64,000 nucleotides of DNA from Acutalibacter sp. 1XD8-33 (GTDB taxonomy: Bacteria > Bacillota > Clostridia > Oscillospirales > Acutalibacteraceae), in NCBI RefSeq assembly GCF_003612555.1, contig NZ_RAZF01000001.1, forward strand, positions 186,001 through 250,000. Direction: 5' to 3'. The notes under the pieces were generated by a model, which was given only the letters and a program-made list of their open reading frames with translations, was not told the DNA's origin and searched no databases. The position numbers were made by a program, and so were the translations under genes. This document shows, one piece after another, positions 16,752-25,822 of the stretch. Every line of letters starts with the position of its first letter. The stretch's first letter is position 1.

Positions 16752-17856
16752 GGTCAAGGTGGAAAAGCCGAAAAAGGCCAAAAAGGGAGAAGCGGCAGCG
16801 CCCCCTCCCCCAGAAGAGGTCGCTGTACCCGAGTTGCCCCCCCAGACATCCCTGATACAGGCCATGAGCGGCGCCCAGAAGGCAGCGGCGGTCATTGTCT
16901 CCCTAGGAGTGGATAAGGCCTCCCAGCTGTATCAATATATGGAGCCTGAGGACGTGGAAATGATCACCCTGGAGGTTGCCAAGCTGGGGTATCTGGACGC
17001 GGACTCCACCGAAGCGGTGCTCAACGAGTACTACCAAATGTGCATGACCAACAAGGCGGTGACAGAGGGCGGATTGGAGTACGCCCGCACTGTGTTGGAA
17101 AAGGCGTTTGGAGCCCAAACAGCCAATGAGCTTCTGGGTAAGGTGACGAAATCCCTGAAGAACCGGGAATTTTCCTTTATGAACAAGGCGGGAGAAAAGG
17201 ATCTGTTCACCGCCCTACAGAACGAACGGCCCCAGACCATCGCCCTGGTGCTCTCCTATGTAGAGCCGGATAAGGCGGCGGCGGTAATCGCCCAGTTAGA
17301 GCCGGATACTCAGATCAAGGTGGTGGAGCGCATTGCCACCATGGACAGCGCTTCTCCCGCGGCGGTGAAGATCATTGAGGCGGAAATGTCCAACAAGTTC
17401 GCCAACATCTTCAGCAGCAGCAATATCCAGGTGGGCGGCATCGACTTCGTGGCCGATGTGATGAACAATGTGGACCGGGTCAGCGAGAAGAGCATTTTCG
17501 ACGGCCTCACCATGTACGACGCTGTGCTGGCCGACGAGATCCGCAAGCGCATGTTCGTGTTCGAGGATATTCTCACCATGGACGACCGTTCGGTGCAGCG
17601 CTTTGTGCGGGACTGCGACACCCACGACCTGGTGCTGGCCCTCAAGCCCGCCAGCGCAGAGCTCGCCAACAAGTTGTTCAAGAACATGTCCACCCGTATG
17701 GCGGAGTCTATCAAGGACGACCTGGAGATTACCACCAATGTGCGCATGAAGGACGTGGACGAGGCCCAGCAGCGTATTGTGGGACTGATCCGCGATTTGG
17801 AGGCCAAGAACGAAATTATTATCCTGAAGGGCGGCAAAGACGACATTATCGCGTGA
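16741..17856 (+). CDS. fliG: Flagellar motor switch protein FliG
   Basis: FliG is the rotor protein that receives torque from MotA and couples to FliF and FliM. The 371-residue product has a Lys/Pro-rich N-terminal extension of about 40 residues before the usual start (MSGAQKAAAVIVSLGVDKAS), then FliG N, middle and C domains. The C-domain holds the charged helix DEIRKRMFVFEDILTMDDRS that faces the stator. The start overlaps the fliF stop; an alternative ATG at 16729 adds four residues. The extension is longer than in most FliG proteins. Confidence 0.95.
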   Translation: MADKVKVEKPKKAKKGEAAAPPPPEEVAVPELPPQTSLIQAMSGAQKAAAVIVSLGVDKASQLYQYMEPEDVEMITLEVAKLGYLDADSTEAVLNEYYQMCMTNKAVTEGGLEYARTVLEKAFGAQTANELLGKVTKSLKNREFSFMNKAGEKDLFTALQNERPQTIALVLSYVEPDKAAAVIAQLEPDTQIKVVERIATMDSASPAAVKIIEAEMSNKFANIFSSSNIQVGGIDFVADVMNNVDRVSEKSIFDGLTMYDAVLADEIRKRMFVFEDILTMDDRSVQRFVRDCDTHDLVLALKPASAELANKLFKNMSTRMAESIKDDLEITTNVRMKDVDEAQQRIVGLIRDLEAKNEIIILKGGKDDIIA

Positions 17857-17980
17857 TGGGCGACTGGCAGAGGGCTGGATGTGAATATAGAGCGGAAAAG
17901 GGCGGCAATCGCCGGAGGTTGCAATGGATGAGAGCCGCCCCCTATGCTGGGATATTTTCTTTAGAAAGGAGGTTTTCTAC

Positions 17981-18820
17981 ATGCCGGGAATTTTTAAGCG
18001 GTTACTGAATGTGACTGCGGACAAATATGTGTTTCCGGACGCGGAGGACCTCGCTTTTTCTGAGCCCGAGCCGGAGCCGGAGGAGAGCGTCCAGACGGAG
18101 TCTGCGGTGGTGGATCACCTGCGGGAAGAACCGGAGCCGGAGCCTCAAGAGCCTTCACCGGTGGATTTTGCCCAGGTTCAGGCGGAGGCCATTTTGGCCC
18201 AGGCAGAGAAAGAGGCAGAGGAGCGAAAGGCCAAGGCTTTGGAGGAGGTTCAGGCCGAGTTGGAACAGCTGCGGAAGGTCGCCAAAGAGGACGGCTACAA
18301 TATGGGTTTTGCCCAGGGAGTGGCCGAAGGCCGTTTGGAGGCGAAAAAGCAGCTGGAGGAAATGGCTGCGGCCCAAGAGCAGGACGTGCAGAAGTTTTTG
18401 AAAGAAGCTGTGCGGTTGCGGGACCGGCTGTTGGAGGACAGCAAGCAGGACTTGAAAGAGTTAGCGCTGGCCATTGCGGAAAAGGTAATTCGCGTGAGCC
18501 TGAAAAGCAGCGGGGATATCCTGATCCGTATGATCGAGTCAGCGACGGCGAAGCGCCGCCGGTGCGAATGGGTGCAGGTCTATATCGCAGATTGCGACGC
18601 CAGGGCCTCCGCGTCCACAGTGCCAGAACTGGCGGAAGCTCTGTCCAGGCTGTCTGAGCGGGTGCGGGTTATCCCCATGGCGGACGATGAGTCCGGCACA
18701 TGTATTATTGAAATGCCAGATGAGATTATTGACGCCAGCGTGTCTACCCAACTGGATAATCTGCGGGGCTTGATTTCTAACTCTGAGCCCGATGGCAGCA
18801 GATCCGGCTGGCCGGGCTGA
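17981..18820 (+). CDS. fliH: Flagellar export stator protein FliH
   Basis: FliH binds the ATPase FliI and anchors it to the switch C-ring. The 279-residue protein has an acidic Glu/Pro-rich N-terminal part, a long central coiled coil rich in Ala/Glu/Lys, and a C-terminal FliH/V-ATPase-E-like domain (KELALAIAEKVIRVSLK). The ATG at 17981 has AAGGAGG about 10 bases upstream; a frame extension to 17924 lacks one. fliI follows in close coupling. Confidence 0.9.
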   Translation: MPGIFKRLLNVTADKYVFPDAEDLAFSEPEPEPEESVQTESAVVDHLREEPEPEPQEPSPVDFAQVQAEAILAQAEKEAEERKAKALEEVQAELEQLRKVAKEDGYNMGFAQGVAEGRLEAKKQLEEMAAAQEQDVQKFLKEAVRLRDRLLEDSKQDLKELALAIAEKVIRVSLKSSGDILIRMIESATAKRRRCEWVQVYIADCDARASASTVPELAEALSRLSERVRVIPMADDESGTCIIEMPDEIIDASVSTQLDNLRGLISNSEPDGSRSGWPG

Positions 18821-18842
18821 TAAATGCCGAAACGGTGAATTT

Positions 18843-20150
18843 ATGTTTCAAGATATCATAAAACAGGTGCGGCAGGCCGAAACCATAGGCCACACCGGGA
18901 AGATTGAAAATATTGTGGGCATGTCTATTGAAGCCAGCGGCGGCCGGGCTGCGGTAGGGGATATATGCCGCATTTATAGTGGAGAATCCGGCGGACAGGT
19001 GCCTGCCGAGGTGGTGGGCTTTAAAAACGACCGGATGCTCTTAATGCCTTATGCGGAAATGACGGGCATTTCTTCTGGAAATTTTGTTCGTAACACGGGC
19101 CATCAGCTTCAGCTCAGAGTGGGGCCCTTCCTCAAGGGGCGGATCATCAACGCTCTGGGACAGCCAATTGATGACAAGGGGCCCTTTTCTGGAGGCAATA
19201 CTTATTTTTTAGGTAGCGAGTACATAAATCCCTTGACAAGGCCGCCCATCCGGGAACGCATGGAGTTTGGAGTGAAGGCCATAGACGGCCTGCTTACCAT
19301 TGGTAAGGGACAGCGTATGGGGATCTTCGCCGGGTCCGGCGTGGGGAAAAGCACGCTTATGGGGATGATCGCCAAAAACGTCAAGGCGGATATCAACGTG
19401 ATTGCCCTGGTAGGAGAACGCGGCAGGGAAGTTTTGGAGTTTGTGGAGAAAGACCTGGGCGAGGAGGGCATGGCCCGTTCTGTGCTGGTGGTGGCTACCT
19501 CTGACCAGCCGGCTATGCTGCGAAAGAAGTGCCCTACGGTGGCCACAGGCATTGCGGAATATTTCCGGGATCAGGGGCTGGATGTGCTTTTGATGATGGA
19601 TTCCCTTACCCGATTTGCCATGGCTCAGCGGGAAGTAGGACTCGCGGTGGGTGAGCCCCCAGTGGCCCGAGGCTATACGCCGTCGATTTACGCGGAGCTG
19701 CCCAAGCTCTTGGAGCGCAGCGGAAATTTTCAACGGGGTTCTATCACCGGGATTTATACGGTACTGGTGGAGGGAGACGATACCAACGAGCCCATCGCGG
19801 ATACGGTGCGAGGGATCTTGGACGGACACATTGTGCTGACCCGCAGCCTTGCCGCGGCCAACCACTATCCGGCCATTGACATTGGGGCCAGCATTTCCCG
19901 TTTGATGGTAGAGCTGGTAGACGACCGGCATAAGCAGATGGCTTCCCGTCTCCGGGACATTATGAGCACCTATAACCAGAATGCGGATCTGGTATCCATC
20001 GGCGCGTACAAGGCCGGGACCAATCCAAAGCTGGACTTTGCATTGACAAAAATCGACAAAATCAACGAGTTTCTCATGCAGGGCACGACAGAGGCCTTTA
20101 GCTATGAACAGTGCCTTGAGCAGATGGACCGCATTTTAAGCGGGCGATAG
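18843..20150 (+). CDS. fliI: Flagellum-specific ATP synthase FliI
   Basis: FliI is the F1-like ATPase of the flagellar export apparatus; it unfolds or releases chaperone-bound substrates. The 435-residue protein has Walker A GSGVGKST (164-171), Walker B VLLMMDSLTRFA and the conserved REVGLAVGEPPVARGYTPS loop. Length matches the family. The ATG at 18843 follows a GGTGA; an in-frame ATG at 18792 inside the fliH end is possible but has no ribosome binding site. Confidence 0.96.
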   Translation: MFQDIIKQVRQAETIGHTGKIENIVGMSIEASGGRAAVGDICRIYSGESGGQVPAEVVGFKNDRMLLMPYAEMTGISSGNFVRNTGHQLQLRVGPFLKGRIINALGQPIDDKGPFSGGNTYFLGSEYINPLTRPPIRERMEFGVKAIDGLLTIGKGQRMGIFAGSGVGKSTLMGMIAKNVKADINVIALVGERGREVLEFVEKDLGEEGMARSVLVVATSDQPAMLRKKCPTVATGIAEYFRDQGLDVLLMMDSLTRFAMAQREVGLAVGEPPVARGYTPSIYAELPKLLERSGNFQRGSITGIYTVLVEGDDTNEPIADTVRGILDGHIVLTRSLAAANHYPAIDIGASISRLMVELVDDRHKQMASRLRDIMSTYNQNADLVSIGAYKAGTNPKLDFALTKIDKINEFLMQGTTEAFSYEQCLEQMDRILSGR

Positions 20151-20258
20151 TTGCAAGGAGAGGCCAAATTTGTAGAAGTCTGTGCTTTTTGAAGGAAACG
20201 GCATCGCACATTTCCTTCGCATAAAGTATAGGATACCTATGGGGAAGGAGTGGCCGCC

Positions 20259-20720
20259 ATGAAAAAGTTCCGGTTCCAGTTGGATACCGTGTTGCGATAT
20301 AAGACGCAGATATTGGATATCCGGCTGGCAGAGCACGGCACGGCGTTGGCTCAGGTACGTAAGCAGGAGGGCGTGCTGGAGCAGGCAACCAGGAATCGCG
20401 TGGCCTGCGAAGAAGAGTATCGCCAGAAGAAAGCGGAGGGCCTGACAATCGCGGACGCCATGAAGTATGAAACAGGAATTGAAGTGTTGGAGCGTACGGT
20501 GCGCCGGGAGGCGGAAAAGCTGAGGGAGCTGCGAAAACTGGAAGAGGAGAAGCGGGCCCGTCTGGTAGAGGCCAAGCAGGAGACACAGTCTCTGGAGAAG
20601 CTGAAGGACATCAAACGGGGAGAGTATGACGCGGCGGCGGCGAAGGCCGAAGAAAAAGAGATTGACGACCTGGTAATGGCCAGGCGCTCGGCGGCAAGCC
20701 GGGAACAACAGAGCGTATAA
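20259..20720 (+). CDS. fliJ: Flagellar export chaperone FliJ
   Basis: FliJ is a coiled-coil protein that sits in the FliI hexamer and contacts FlhA. The 153-residue product opens KKFRFQLDTVLRYK, as FliJ proteins do, and is helical and highly charged throughout. The ATG at 20259 has GGGGAAGGAG about 8 bases upstream. Position after fliI and before fliK is canonical. Confidence 0.92.
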   Translation: MKKFRFQLDTVLRYKTQILDIRLAEHGTALAQVRKQEGVLEQATRNRVACEEEYRQKKAEGLTIADAMKYETGIEVLERTVRREAEKLRELRKLEEEKRARLVEAKQETQSLEKLKDIKRGEYDAAAAKAEEKEIDDLVMARRSAASREQQSV

Positions 20721-20793
20721 GGCCGGGAACCTATAGAATTTGGGGTCAACCGGCATAATATATAGCATATCATTTAGAAGGGAGGTGAACGCG

Positions 20794-21966
20794 ATGAATG
20801 TAAATATGTTGATTCAGGGATTGGCGGCTGAGATTGTTCGGGCTGCCCAAAGCGACGCTTTGACTGAGCCGGGCCAGGAGGGCGCGGAGTTTGAGGCGAT
20901 GCTTCGGGAGCAGAGCAAAGCTGCGGGAACCCAGAAAAAGGATCCAGCTAAGGACCAGAAAACCACCAAGAAAGACGAAGGACAGGAAAAGCAGGAGACG
21001 GAAGAGTCCCAGAAAAACAGCACCAAGGGAGAGGGAATTCCAGCGGAGGGCTACGAAGTAGCGGCCGCGATGGTAACTTCTCAGCCCGTGGTGCCGTTTG
21101 AGCTTCTTGCCCCCGTGGCTGAGGAGCCTGCGGGAGACGGTGCTGTCATGATGGAGCCCGCCCCGGTGGAAGATATTCTTCAGGAGCAACCTGGGGAAGC
21201 CGAAGTGGAGAGCTATCCGGAAGCCCCGGTCACAGAGGGAAACCGACCGCAGGAAGCCTTCCAGGCGGATGCGCCGGTCCGGGAGTTCCAGGCACAGGTT
21301 GAGCCGAAAGCCGAGGCAGTGGAGGCCAAGGCCGCCGCGCCCCAGCAGGAGGCGCAGCCGGAGCTGAACGGTCAGCAGGCTGGACTCGCTCAGACAGTGG
21401 AGAGCCAAGTGAAAGCCGACACCAAGCCGGAGGGTGAAAAGGATACCCAGACGGCGGACGTGTGGCAGCAAAGCCAGCCGGTGTTCCATCAGGTGAATGC
21501 CGCGCCGGTGAAGGTGGCGGAAAACTACCAGCCTGCGGAGCCCCAGGAGACGGAGGTCCTCACCCAGGTGCGGGACCAACTGAGCCAGGCGCTTCAGCAG
21601 GGAGAGTCCATGGTGGAATTCCAGATGGAGCCCGCCAATTTGGGCAAGGTGCTGGTGGAGATCACCCGGGGCGCGGACGGTTCGCTGGCTGTTATGCTGA
21701 CGGCCGCTACCGAGAAAACGGCCAGCATCCTGCAAAGGCATAGCGCCAACCTGCAGGAGTTGATGAACATCCACACTCAAAGCCCGGTGCAGGTGGAGGT
21801 GCAGCAGCCCAGAGAGCAGGAGCACAGTAGCCAATTCTTGAATCCGGACGGGCATAACCAGCACCAGGAACAGCACAAGCAGCAGCAAAGCCGCAGGCAT
21901 CAGAACAACACCACTGACTTTTTACAGCAGCTGCGGCTGGGCCTCATTGGCCTGGAAGAGAAATAA
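20794..21966 (+). CDS. fliK: Flagellar hook-length control protein FliK
   Basis: FliK measures hook length and switches the export gate from rod/hook to filament substrates. Residues about 1-270 are low-complexity, rich in Glu, Gln, Pro and Ala, as expected for the ruler part. The C-terminal Flg_hook domain (about 270-360) has FQMEPANLGKVLVEI and the following VMLTA segment. The tail is Gln/His-rich. The ATG at 20794 has GGGAGGTGA upstream; the frame extension to 20740 is rejected. 390 residues is within the variable range of the family. Confidence 0.9.
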   Translation: MNVNMLIQGLAAEIVRAAQSDALTEPGQEGAEFEAMLREQSKAAGTQKKDPAKDQKTTKKDEGQEKQETEESQKNSTKGEGIPAEGYEVAAAMVTSQPVVPFELLAPVAEEPAGDGAVMMEPAPVEDILQEQPGEAEVESYPEAPVTEGNRPQEAFQADAPVREFQAQVEPKAEAVEAKAAAPQQEAQPELNGQQAGLAQTVESQVKADTKPEGEKDTQTADVWQQSQPVFHQVNAAPVKVAENYQPAEPQETEVLTQVRDQLSQALQQGESMVEFQMEPANLGKVLVEITRGADGSLAVMLTAATEKTASILQRHSANLQELMNIHTQSPVQVEVQQPREQEHSSQFLNPDGHNQHQEQHKQQQSRRHQNNTTDFLQQLRLGLIGLEEK

Positions 21967-22013
21967 AACCCTCTGAAAGAACCCAAAAATCTAGATAGAA
22001 AGGAGAGAGGCAC

Positions 22014-22616
22014 ATGAATGCGACAGCATCCATGATGGACGTAAACAACCGCCAGAACCTGGAGACAGGCGCGGTGAAAAAGGCCACCCAGAGCACCAAC
22101 AAGAAGGCCGGCAGCGAACTGGACATGACAGATTTTTTGACGTTAATGGTGGCCATGTTCCAGAACCAGGATATTGACAACGCGGCTTCAACCACCGACA
22201 TGATGAATCAGATGGTGCAGATGTCCGTGGTGCAGGCGATTACGAGCATCAGCACGCTGATCGACGATTCCACAGTGTTGACCTATGCGGCTTCTCTGGT
22301 GGGCAAGGAGGTTACCATCGGCGAATATAACGGCAAAGAGCTCAAAGAGATTGTGGGCACTGTCACCGGCACCGGCACCCTGAACGGACAGCAGGTGGTA
22401 TTTATTGGCGACAAGAGCTACTATCTCAGCGACATTATGGCCGTTGGCCGTCTGCCTGCCAAGGAGGACCTGAAAGAGCCCGGCGCAGATGAATCCGAGG
22501 GTACGGAAGGCGTTGGAGGTACAGAAGGAGCAGAAGGCGGCGCAGAGGAGAATGGCGGCTCTGAGTCCGGTGGCACAGAAGGTACGGAAGGCACAGAAAA
22601 CACCCAGCGGGTGTAA
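22014..22616 (+). CDS. flgD: Flagellar hook assembly scaffold FlgD
   Basis: FlgD caps the growing hook and is later discarded. The 200-residue product has the FlgD N-terminal signature (DMTDFLTLMVAMFQNQD and MNQMVQMSVVQAI) and a short C-terminal domain (SLVGKEVTI to GRLP). The last 45 residues are a Gly/Glu/Thr-rich low-complexity tail (EGTEGVGG-type repeats) not needed for the fold. It sits between fliK and a TIGR02530-type gene. Confidence 0.93.
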   Translation: MNATASMMDVNNRQNLETGAVKKATQSTNKKAGSELDMTDFLTLMVAMFQNQDIDNAASTTDMMNQMVQMSVVQAITSISTLIDDSTVLTYAASLVGKEVTIGEYNGKELKEIVGTVTGTGTLNGQQVVFIGDKSYYLSDIMAVGRLPAKEDLKEPGADESEGTEGVGGTEGAEGGAEENGGSESGGTEGTEGTENTQRV

Positions 22617-22631
22617 CGGAGGGCGAGGGGT

Positions 22632-23003
22632 ATGATAAACCGCGTACAGGGCGTTGGGGCCGTAGGTCCCCAGCAAAGTCAAAAAGCCCAGAACGCCCCC
22701 TCCAAGGCCAGCTTCGGCCAGATGCTGGAGCAGGTACGGCAGGAAAAGTCAGGGATCAATTTCTCTAAGCACGCCATGAGCCGCGCTGAGGAGAGAGGGA
22801 TCGAGCTGACCCCCGCGCTGATGGAGCAGCTGGCGGGGTCCGTGGAAAAAGCCCAGGAGAAGGGCGCGAAAAACATCCTGGCGTTTAACGCCACCCAGGC
22901 TTTCATCATCAACGTTCCCTACGGGCGGGTGATTACCACCATGAACCAGGACGAGATGAAAGAGAACGTTTTTACCAATATTGACGGCGCGGTGCTTCTC
23001 TAG
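22632..23003 (+). CDS. TIGR02530-type flagellar operon protein
   Basis: A 123-residue protein whose core (NFSKHAMSRAEERGIELTPA and NILAFNATQAFIINVPYGRV) matches the small family found between flgD and flgE in many Firmicutes and spirochaetes. Its role is not firmly known; involvement in hook assembly is inferred from conserved position. It starts 15 bp after flgD. Its stop codon lies within the stem of a hairpin that precedes flgE. Confidence 0.85.
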   Translation: MINRVQGVGAVGPQQSQKAQNAPSKASFGQMLEQVRQEKSGINFSKHAMSRAEERGIELTPALMEQLAGSVEKAQEKGAKNILAFNATQAFIINVPYGRVITTMNQDEMKENVFTNIDGAVLL

Positions 23004-23052
23004 CGGGTCCCGAAAGGGGCGCTAGAGCCGCGGGCCCGAATGGTCCGCGGCT
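23001..23052 (+). other. Two tandem hairpins before flgE
   Basis: Hairpin 1 (23001-23024) has a GAAA tetraloop, a CCC/GGG stem, and an outer TAGCG/CGCTA stem that contains the stop codon of the upstream gene. Hairpin 2 (23026-23052) is an 11-bp stem around AGCCGCGG / CCGCGGCT. Neither has a T-tract, so they look like mRNA processing or stability elements ahead of the abundantly made hook protein. That role is inference. Confidence 0.5.
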
Positions 23053-23084
23053 GACGTGCCGGGAGAAAAGGAGAATGTAACGAA

Positions 23085-24374
23085 ATGACAGGTGCAATGT
23101 ATGCGGCCGTAGCTGGTTTGAGAGCCCATATGAGCGCGCTGAATGTAATCGGCCAGAACATTTCCAACGTGAACACCAACGCCTACAAGGCTACCCGGTA
23201 CACGTTTTTGGAGGCCCTTTATACCACAGTGCGGGGCGGCAGTAACGGCTCGGCTCTTTTGGGCGGCAAGAACCCCGCCCAGAACGGCTACGGCTCTTCC
23301 ATCGGTACGATCGACCTGGATATGAGCACGAAAAACTACACCCCCACAGGCAGAGCCACCGACGTGATGATCGACGGCGACGGCATGCTGATTGTGGGCG
23401 ACAAGACGGCCACCTTCGGCAAGAACGGCACAAATAAGCTGTCGGATATGTTCCTCACCCGCCTGGGCAACCTGGAGTTTGACAACCAGGGCTATCTGGT
23501 GGACGGCCAGGGCCAGGTGGTGTACGGCTTCCTCTCTGTAAAGAATCCCATCTATGAGGCGCAGATGGGAGATCCCACCAAGCTGCCTCCACGTCTGGAC
23601 GCCAACCCGGCCCCGACGATCACGGCTGGAAACTACTATCTGGACAAGGACGGTCAATTGGTGCAGGTCACCGACGTGGACGCCACCACAGGCGCCTATA
23701 AGGTCAAGGTGATCGACGAGTACACCCCGGCCCCCACCCTCACCGCCATCCGACTGCCCATGATGGCCAGTCTGGTGGAGGAGGACATCAAGGACGCCAA
23801 TGGCAATGTGACGGGTAAGAAAACCGTCACCAAGCTGGGCGACGCCCTGTATCCCACCTACGACAAGACAACCGGCGAAGTCAAGGACGTGGACGACCCC
23901 ACCAAGTGCGAGGGCCGGCGCTGCAAGGTGGACAGCATCAGCATCGACGAGAACACCGGCCGGATCACCTGCACCACCAGTTCTGGTCAGGCCATTGTGG
24001 TGGGCACCATCGCCATCGCCAAGGTGGATAACCCCAACGGCCTGACCCATGTGGACGGCCACTACTACAAGGCCCTGGACGGCGCGGGAGACGTGAGCCT
24101 GACTTCCGTCGGCTTCTCCGTGAAGAACACTGACGACCCGGAGAGCCCCTTCTACGATCCGGCTGCCACCACCCACGACATGACCGGGGCGGAGGAGAGG
24201 ATTATTTCCAGCGGCACCACCAAGCTCATCAGCGGCGGACTGGAGAGCAGCGGCACCGACCTGGCCAGCGAGATCAGCAATATGATTATGATCCAGCGCG
24301 GCTACCAGGCCAACACCCGCATCGTCACCGTAACCGACAGCATGCTGGAAGAGCTGGTGAACATGAAGCGCTAA
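23085..24374 (+). CDS. flgE: Flagellar hook protein FlgE
   Basis: FlgE polymerises into the flexible hook. The 429-residue product has the rod/hook N-terminal motif (MTGAMYAAVAGLRAHMSALN, then ISNVNTNAYKATRY), a variable middle domain, and the C-terminal D0 helix (SEISNMIMIQRGYQANTRI). Length is at the lower end of the FlgE range. It is preceded by two hairpins and followed by a 223-bp gap with a possible weak terminator (GCGCTTT at 24402-24408 against AAAGGCGC at 24413-24420). Confidence 0.93.
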   Translation: MTGAMYAAVAGLRAHMSALNVIGQNISNVNTNAYKATRYTFLEALYTTVRGGSNGSALLGGKNPAQNGYGSSIGTIDLDMSTKNYTPTGRATDVMIDGDGMLIVGDKTATFGKNGTNKLSDMFLTRLGNLEFDNQGYLVDGQGQVVYGFLSVKNPIYEAQMGDPTKLPPRLDANPAPTITAGNYYLDKDGQLVQVTDVDATTGAYKVKVIDEYTPAPTLTAIRLPMMASLVEEDIKDANGNVTGKKTVTKLGDALYPTYDKTTGEVKDVDDPTKCEGRRCKVDSISIDENTGRITCTTSSGQAIVVGTIAIAKVDNPNGLTHVDGHYYKALDGAGDVSLTSVGFSVKNTDDPESPFYDPAATTHDMTGAEERIISSGTTKLISGGLESSGTDLASEISNMIMIQRGYQANTRIVTVTDSMLEELVNMKR

Positions 24375-24597
24375 ATCCCGGTAATGTAGATTAGAACGGC
24401 TGCGCTTTCACTAAAGGCGCTGTTTTGGCGGCTGGAGCGCGTCCAGACTGGGAATTTGATTCAATCCAGAGCACAAAAGCCCGAATTGCACTTCAAAGCA
24501 TTTGCTTTTCAGAGTTCCCAAGAAGAAAGAATGCCGCGCCCGGGGGAGGCGAGGGGCCTTCCCCAGGGCGGGCTGTATTTAAGAGGAGACGAGCGTC

Positions 24598-24864
24598 ATG
24601 ATCATGCTGACAAAGACCAGCGGAGAAAGATTTCTGGTAAACCACCTGCAAATTGAATGCATTGAGCTGATACCCGAAACCAAGATTGTGATGATGAACC
24701 GGGACTTCTATCTGGTTCAGGAGACGGTTCAGGATATCATCAGCCGCATCGGGGACTACAATGCCAAGGTGCAGGATATCCACCGGGAAATCTCCGTGAA
24801 CGACAACCCCAAGCCCGGGCCTGCCGGGCGGACCTCGACCCAGCGACCTGGCTATCGGAGATAG
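24598..24864 (+). CDS. flbD: FlbD/SwrD family flagellar protein
   Basis: A small cytoplasmic protein of 88 residues. Its core (MLTKTSGERFLVNHLQIECI and the ETVQDIISRI helix) fits the FlbD family, whose Bacillus member SwrD raises motor torque. The C-terminal 25 residues are a Pro/Gly/Arg-rich tail outside the usual domain. It precedes motA by 36 bp, fitting a role with the stator. Confidence 0.9.
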   Translation: MIMLTKTSGERFLVNHLQIECIELIPETKIVMMNRDFYLVQETVQDIISRIGDYNAKVQDIHREISVNDNPKPGPAGRTSTQRPGYRR

Positions 24865-24900
24865 TAAGGCCGAGAATTTCAAAATGAAGGTGAAGGACCT

Positions 24901-25716
24901 ATGAACATTAGCTATATCATCGGCCTTGTGCTGGCTATTGCGGTTTTGATACTGGGCATGGCCGGGGGATTTCCCCCCTATACTTGGTCGCAGCTGGGCA
25001 ACTTTATTGACGGCGCCAGCGTCATGATCACCATCGGCTGTTCCATCGCCATCGTGCTGGCCAGCTTCCCGCTAAAGACATTCCTAAGCATTCCAAAGCA
25101 CTTTGCTGTGATGCTGAAAAACGTGAAGCAGAAGCCCGAATACATCATCGACCAGCTGGTGGACCTGGCCCAAATCGCCCGTAAGGACGGCCTGCTGGCC
25201 CTGGAGGAAAAGGCCAACGAGCAGGAGGATCCCTTCTTCAAGCAGGCGATCATGCTGATTGTGGACGCCAACGACCCCGACCGTGTGCGGGCCACCCTGG
25301 AAAATGACATTGAGTGCATGTCTGACCGGCACAGCGCTGCGGCGGCCATGTATGACAAGGCCTCAGCGGTTTCTCCGGCGTTTGGCATGGTGGGCACCCT
25401 GATCGGCTTGATCAACATGCTGAAAACCATGGACCCCACAGAGGGTTCCAGCAATATCGGTGCCCAGATGAGCGTGGCGTTGATTACAACCCTATACGGC
25501 TGCATCCTGGCCCATATGGTGTTCGGCCCCGTTGCCAACAACCTGCGCATCCGGGACTCGGAAGAGGTGCTGAACAAGATGATCATCGTGGAGGGCATCA
25601 CCTGTATCCAGGCCGGCGAAAACCCCAAGCTGCTGCGGGAAAAGCTGCTCACCTTTGTGGCTCAGAAGCAGAGGGAGAAGTTAGCTGACGGTTCCGGGAA
25701 GGGCGGCGGAGAATAA
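24901..25716 (+). CDS. motA: Flagellar motor stator protein MotA
   Basis: MotA forms the proton- or sodium-conducting stator ring with MotB and pushes on FliG. The 271-residue protein has four membrane segments (about 5-22, 35-55, 150-175, 185-210), a cytoplasmic loop between the second and third, and the conserved proline motif KASAVSPAFGMVGTLIGLI. Length is normal. A 287-bp gap with its own promoter and a structured leader separates it from motB. Confidence 0.95.
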   Translation: MNISYIIGLVLAIAVLILGMAGGFPPYTWSQLGNFIDGASVMITIGCSIAIVLASFPLKTFLSIPKHFAVMLKNVKQKPEYIIDQLVDLAQIARKDGLLALEEKANEQEDPFFKQAIMLIVDANDPDRVRATLENDIECMSDRHSAAAAMYDKASAVSPAFGMVGTLIGLINMLKTMDPTEGSSNIGAQMSVALITTLYGCILAHMVFGPVANNLRIRDSEEVLNKMIIVEGITCIQAGENPKLLREKLLTFVAQKQREKLADGSGKGGGE

Positions 25717-25780
25717 TTCTCCAATGGAAAACACCTGGGAAATATAGCAGCACTTTCCTTGCAAAAGACGCAGGATGCTC

Positions 25781-25810
25781 TTGACGTAAGGGGAAGAAAT
25801 TTGGTATAAT
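25781..25810 (+). promoter_or_regulatory. Sigma-A promoter before motB
   Basis: TTGACG at 25781-25786, an 18-bp spacer and a perfect TATAAT at 25805-25810. Transcription would start near 25817 and give a leader of about 187 bases before motB. Nothing else in the motA-motB gap looks like a gene. Confidence 0.7.
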
Positions 25811-25822
25811 GATTCAATGCCG

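Noticed and set aside
23022-24176. Long minus-strand frame opposite flgE
   Set aside because: flgE on the plus strand has clear family motifs and a ribosome binding site; the antisense frame is a codon-bias shadow.
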